Shown here: piece by piece, positions 6,995-7,000 of the stretch
Numbering within the stretch: position 1 is the stretch's first letter
Layout: every line of letters begins with the position of its first letter
Source of the DNA: Candidatus Zixiibacteriota bacterium
GTDB taxonomy: Bacteria; Zixibacteria; MSB-5A5; UBA10806
Assembly (NCBI GenBank): GCA_003520965.1
Contig: DOTU01000259.1
Span: forward strand, 796-7,795
Reading direction: 5' to 3'
Length of the DNA stretch: 7,000 bases
Position numbers and translations under genes: made by a program
The notes under the pieces: generated by a model
Told to the model about the DNA's origin: nothing
What the model saw: only the letters and a program-made list of their open reading frames with translations
Database searches by the model: none

Positions 6995-7000
6995 TAGCTG

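Noticed and set aside
1..7000. A recoded genome where UGA means Trp or Gly
   Set aside because: Trp is TGG throughout, the other two genes have no in-frame TGA, and UGA here falls at a Cys position rather than Trp or Gly.

Overview
The window looks like a piece of a Gram-negative bacterial genome with many secreted proteins. Three genes are visible, and each product starts with a signal peptide. The genetic code is standard: the long minus-strand gene has about 1,250 codons without an in-frame TGA, Trp is TGG, and the two stop codons in view are both TAA. A C-terminal module of the type GDxNGS..F.GLDVTYxVRxFKGG occurs in two of the three genes. From memory, such dockerin-like tails are common in uncultured FCB-group phyla such as candidate Zixibacteria. 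That placement is an inference; no marker gene is present.

Layout. Positions 1-3746 (minus strand) hold most of a gingipain-like C25 cysteine peptidase that runs off the left edge inside its dockerin-like tail. Positions 3747-4075 are an AT-rich divergent intergenic region. Positions 4076-5083 (plus) encode an exported protein of about 335 residues that I cannot assign to a named family. Positions 5084-5347 are an intergenic region with a TTGACA-type promoter candidate, a long leader, a short leader ORF and a good ribosome binding site. Positions 5348-6994 (plus) hold the most interesting gene.

The gene at 5348-6994 has an in-frame TGA at codon 38, exactly where the first Cys of a thioredoxin-type CxxC motif should be (FTNWA-U-GYC). 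The frame then stays open for another 510 codons. Immediately after the TGA lies an 8-bp perfect stem (5477-5484 with 5491-5498) capped by the loop GGTCTT, whose GGTCT matches the SelB-binding apical loop of the E. coli fdhF SECIS. I read this as a selenoprotein: a secreted UxxC thioredoxin-like domain, a beta-rich region, two tandem FN3-like repeats and a double dockerin-like tail. A standard gene caller would split it into a 37-codon stub and a gene falsely starting at TTG 5528.

The genes do not form one operon: the peptidase is divergent from the other two, and the selenoprotein is 264 bp downstream of the middle gene with its own promoter candidate. What links the peptidase and the selenoprotein is export and the shared C-terminal module, which suggests the same surface or extracellular destination. 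No RNA genes, insertion sequences, CRISPR arrays or selenocysteine-machinery genes are present.
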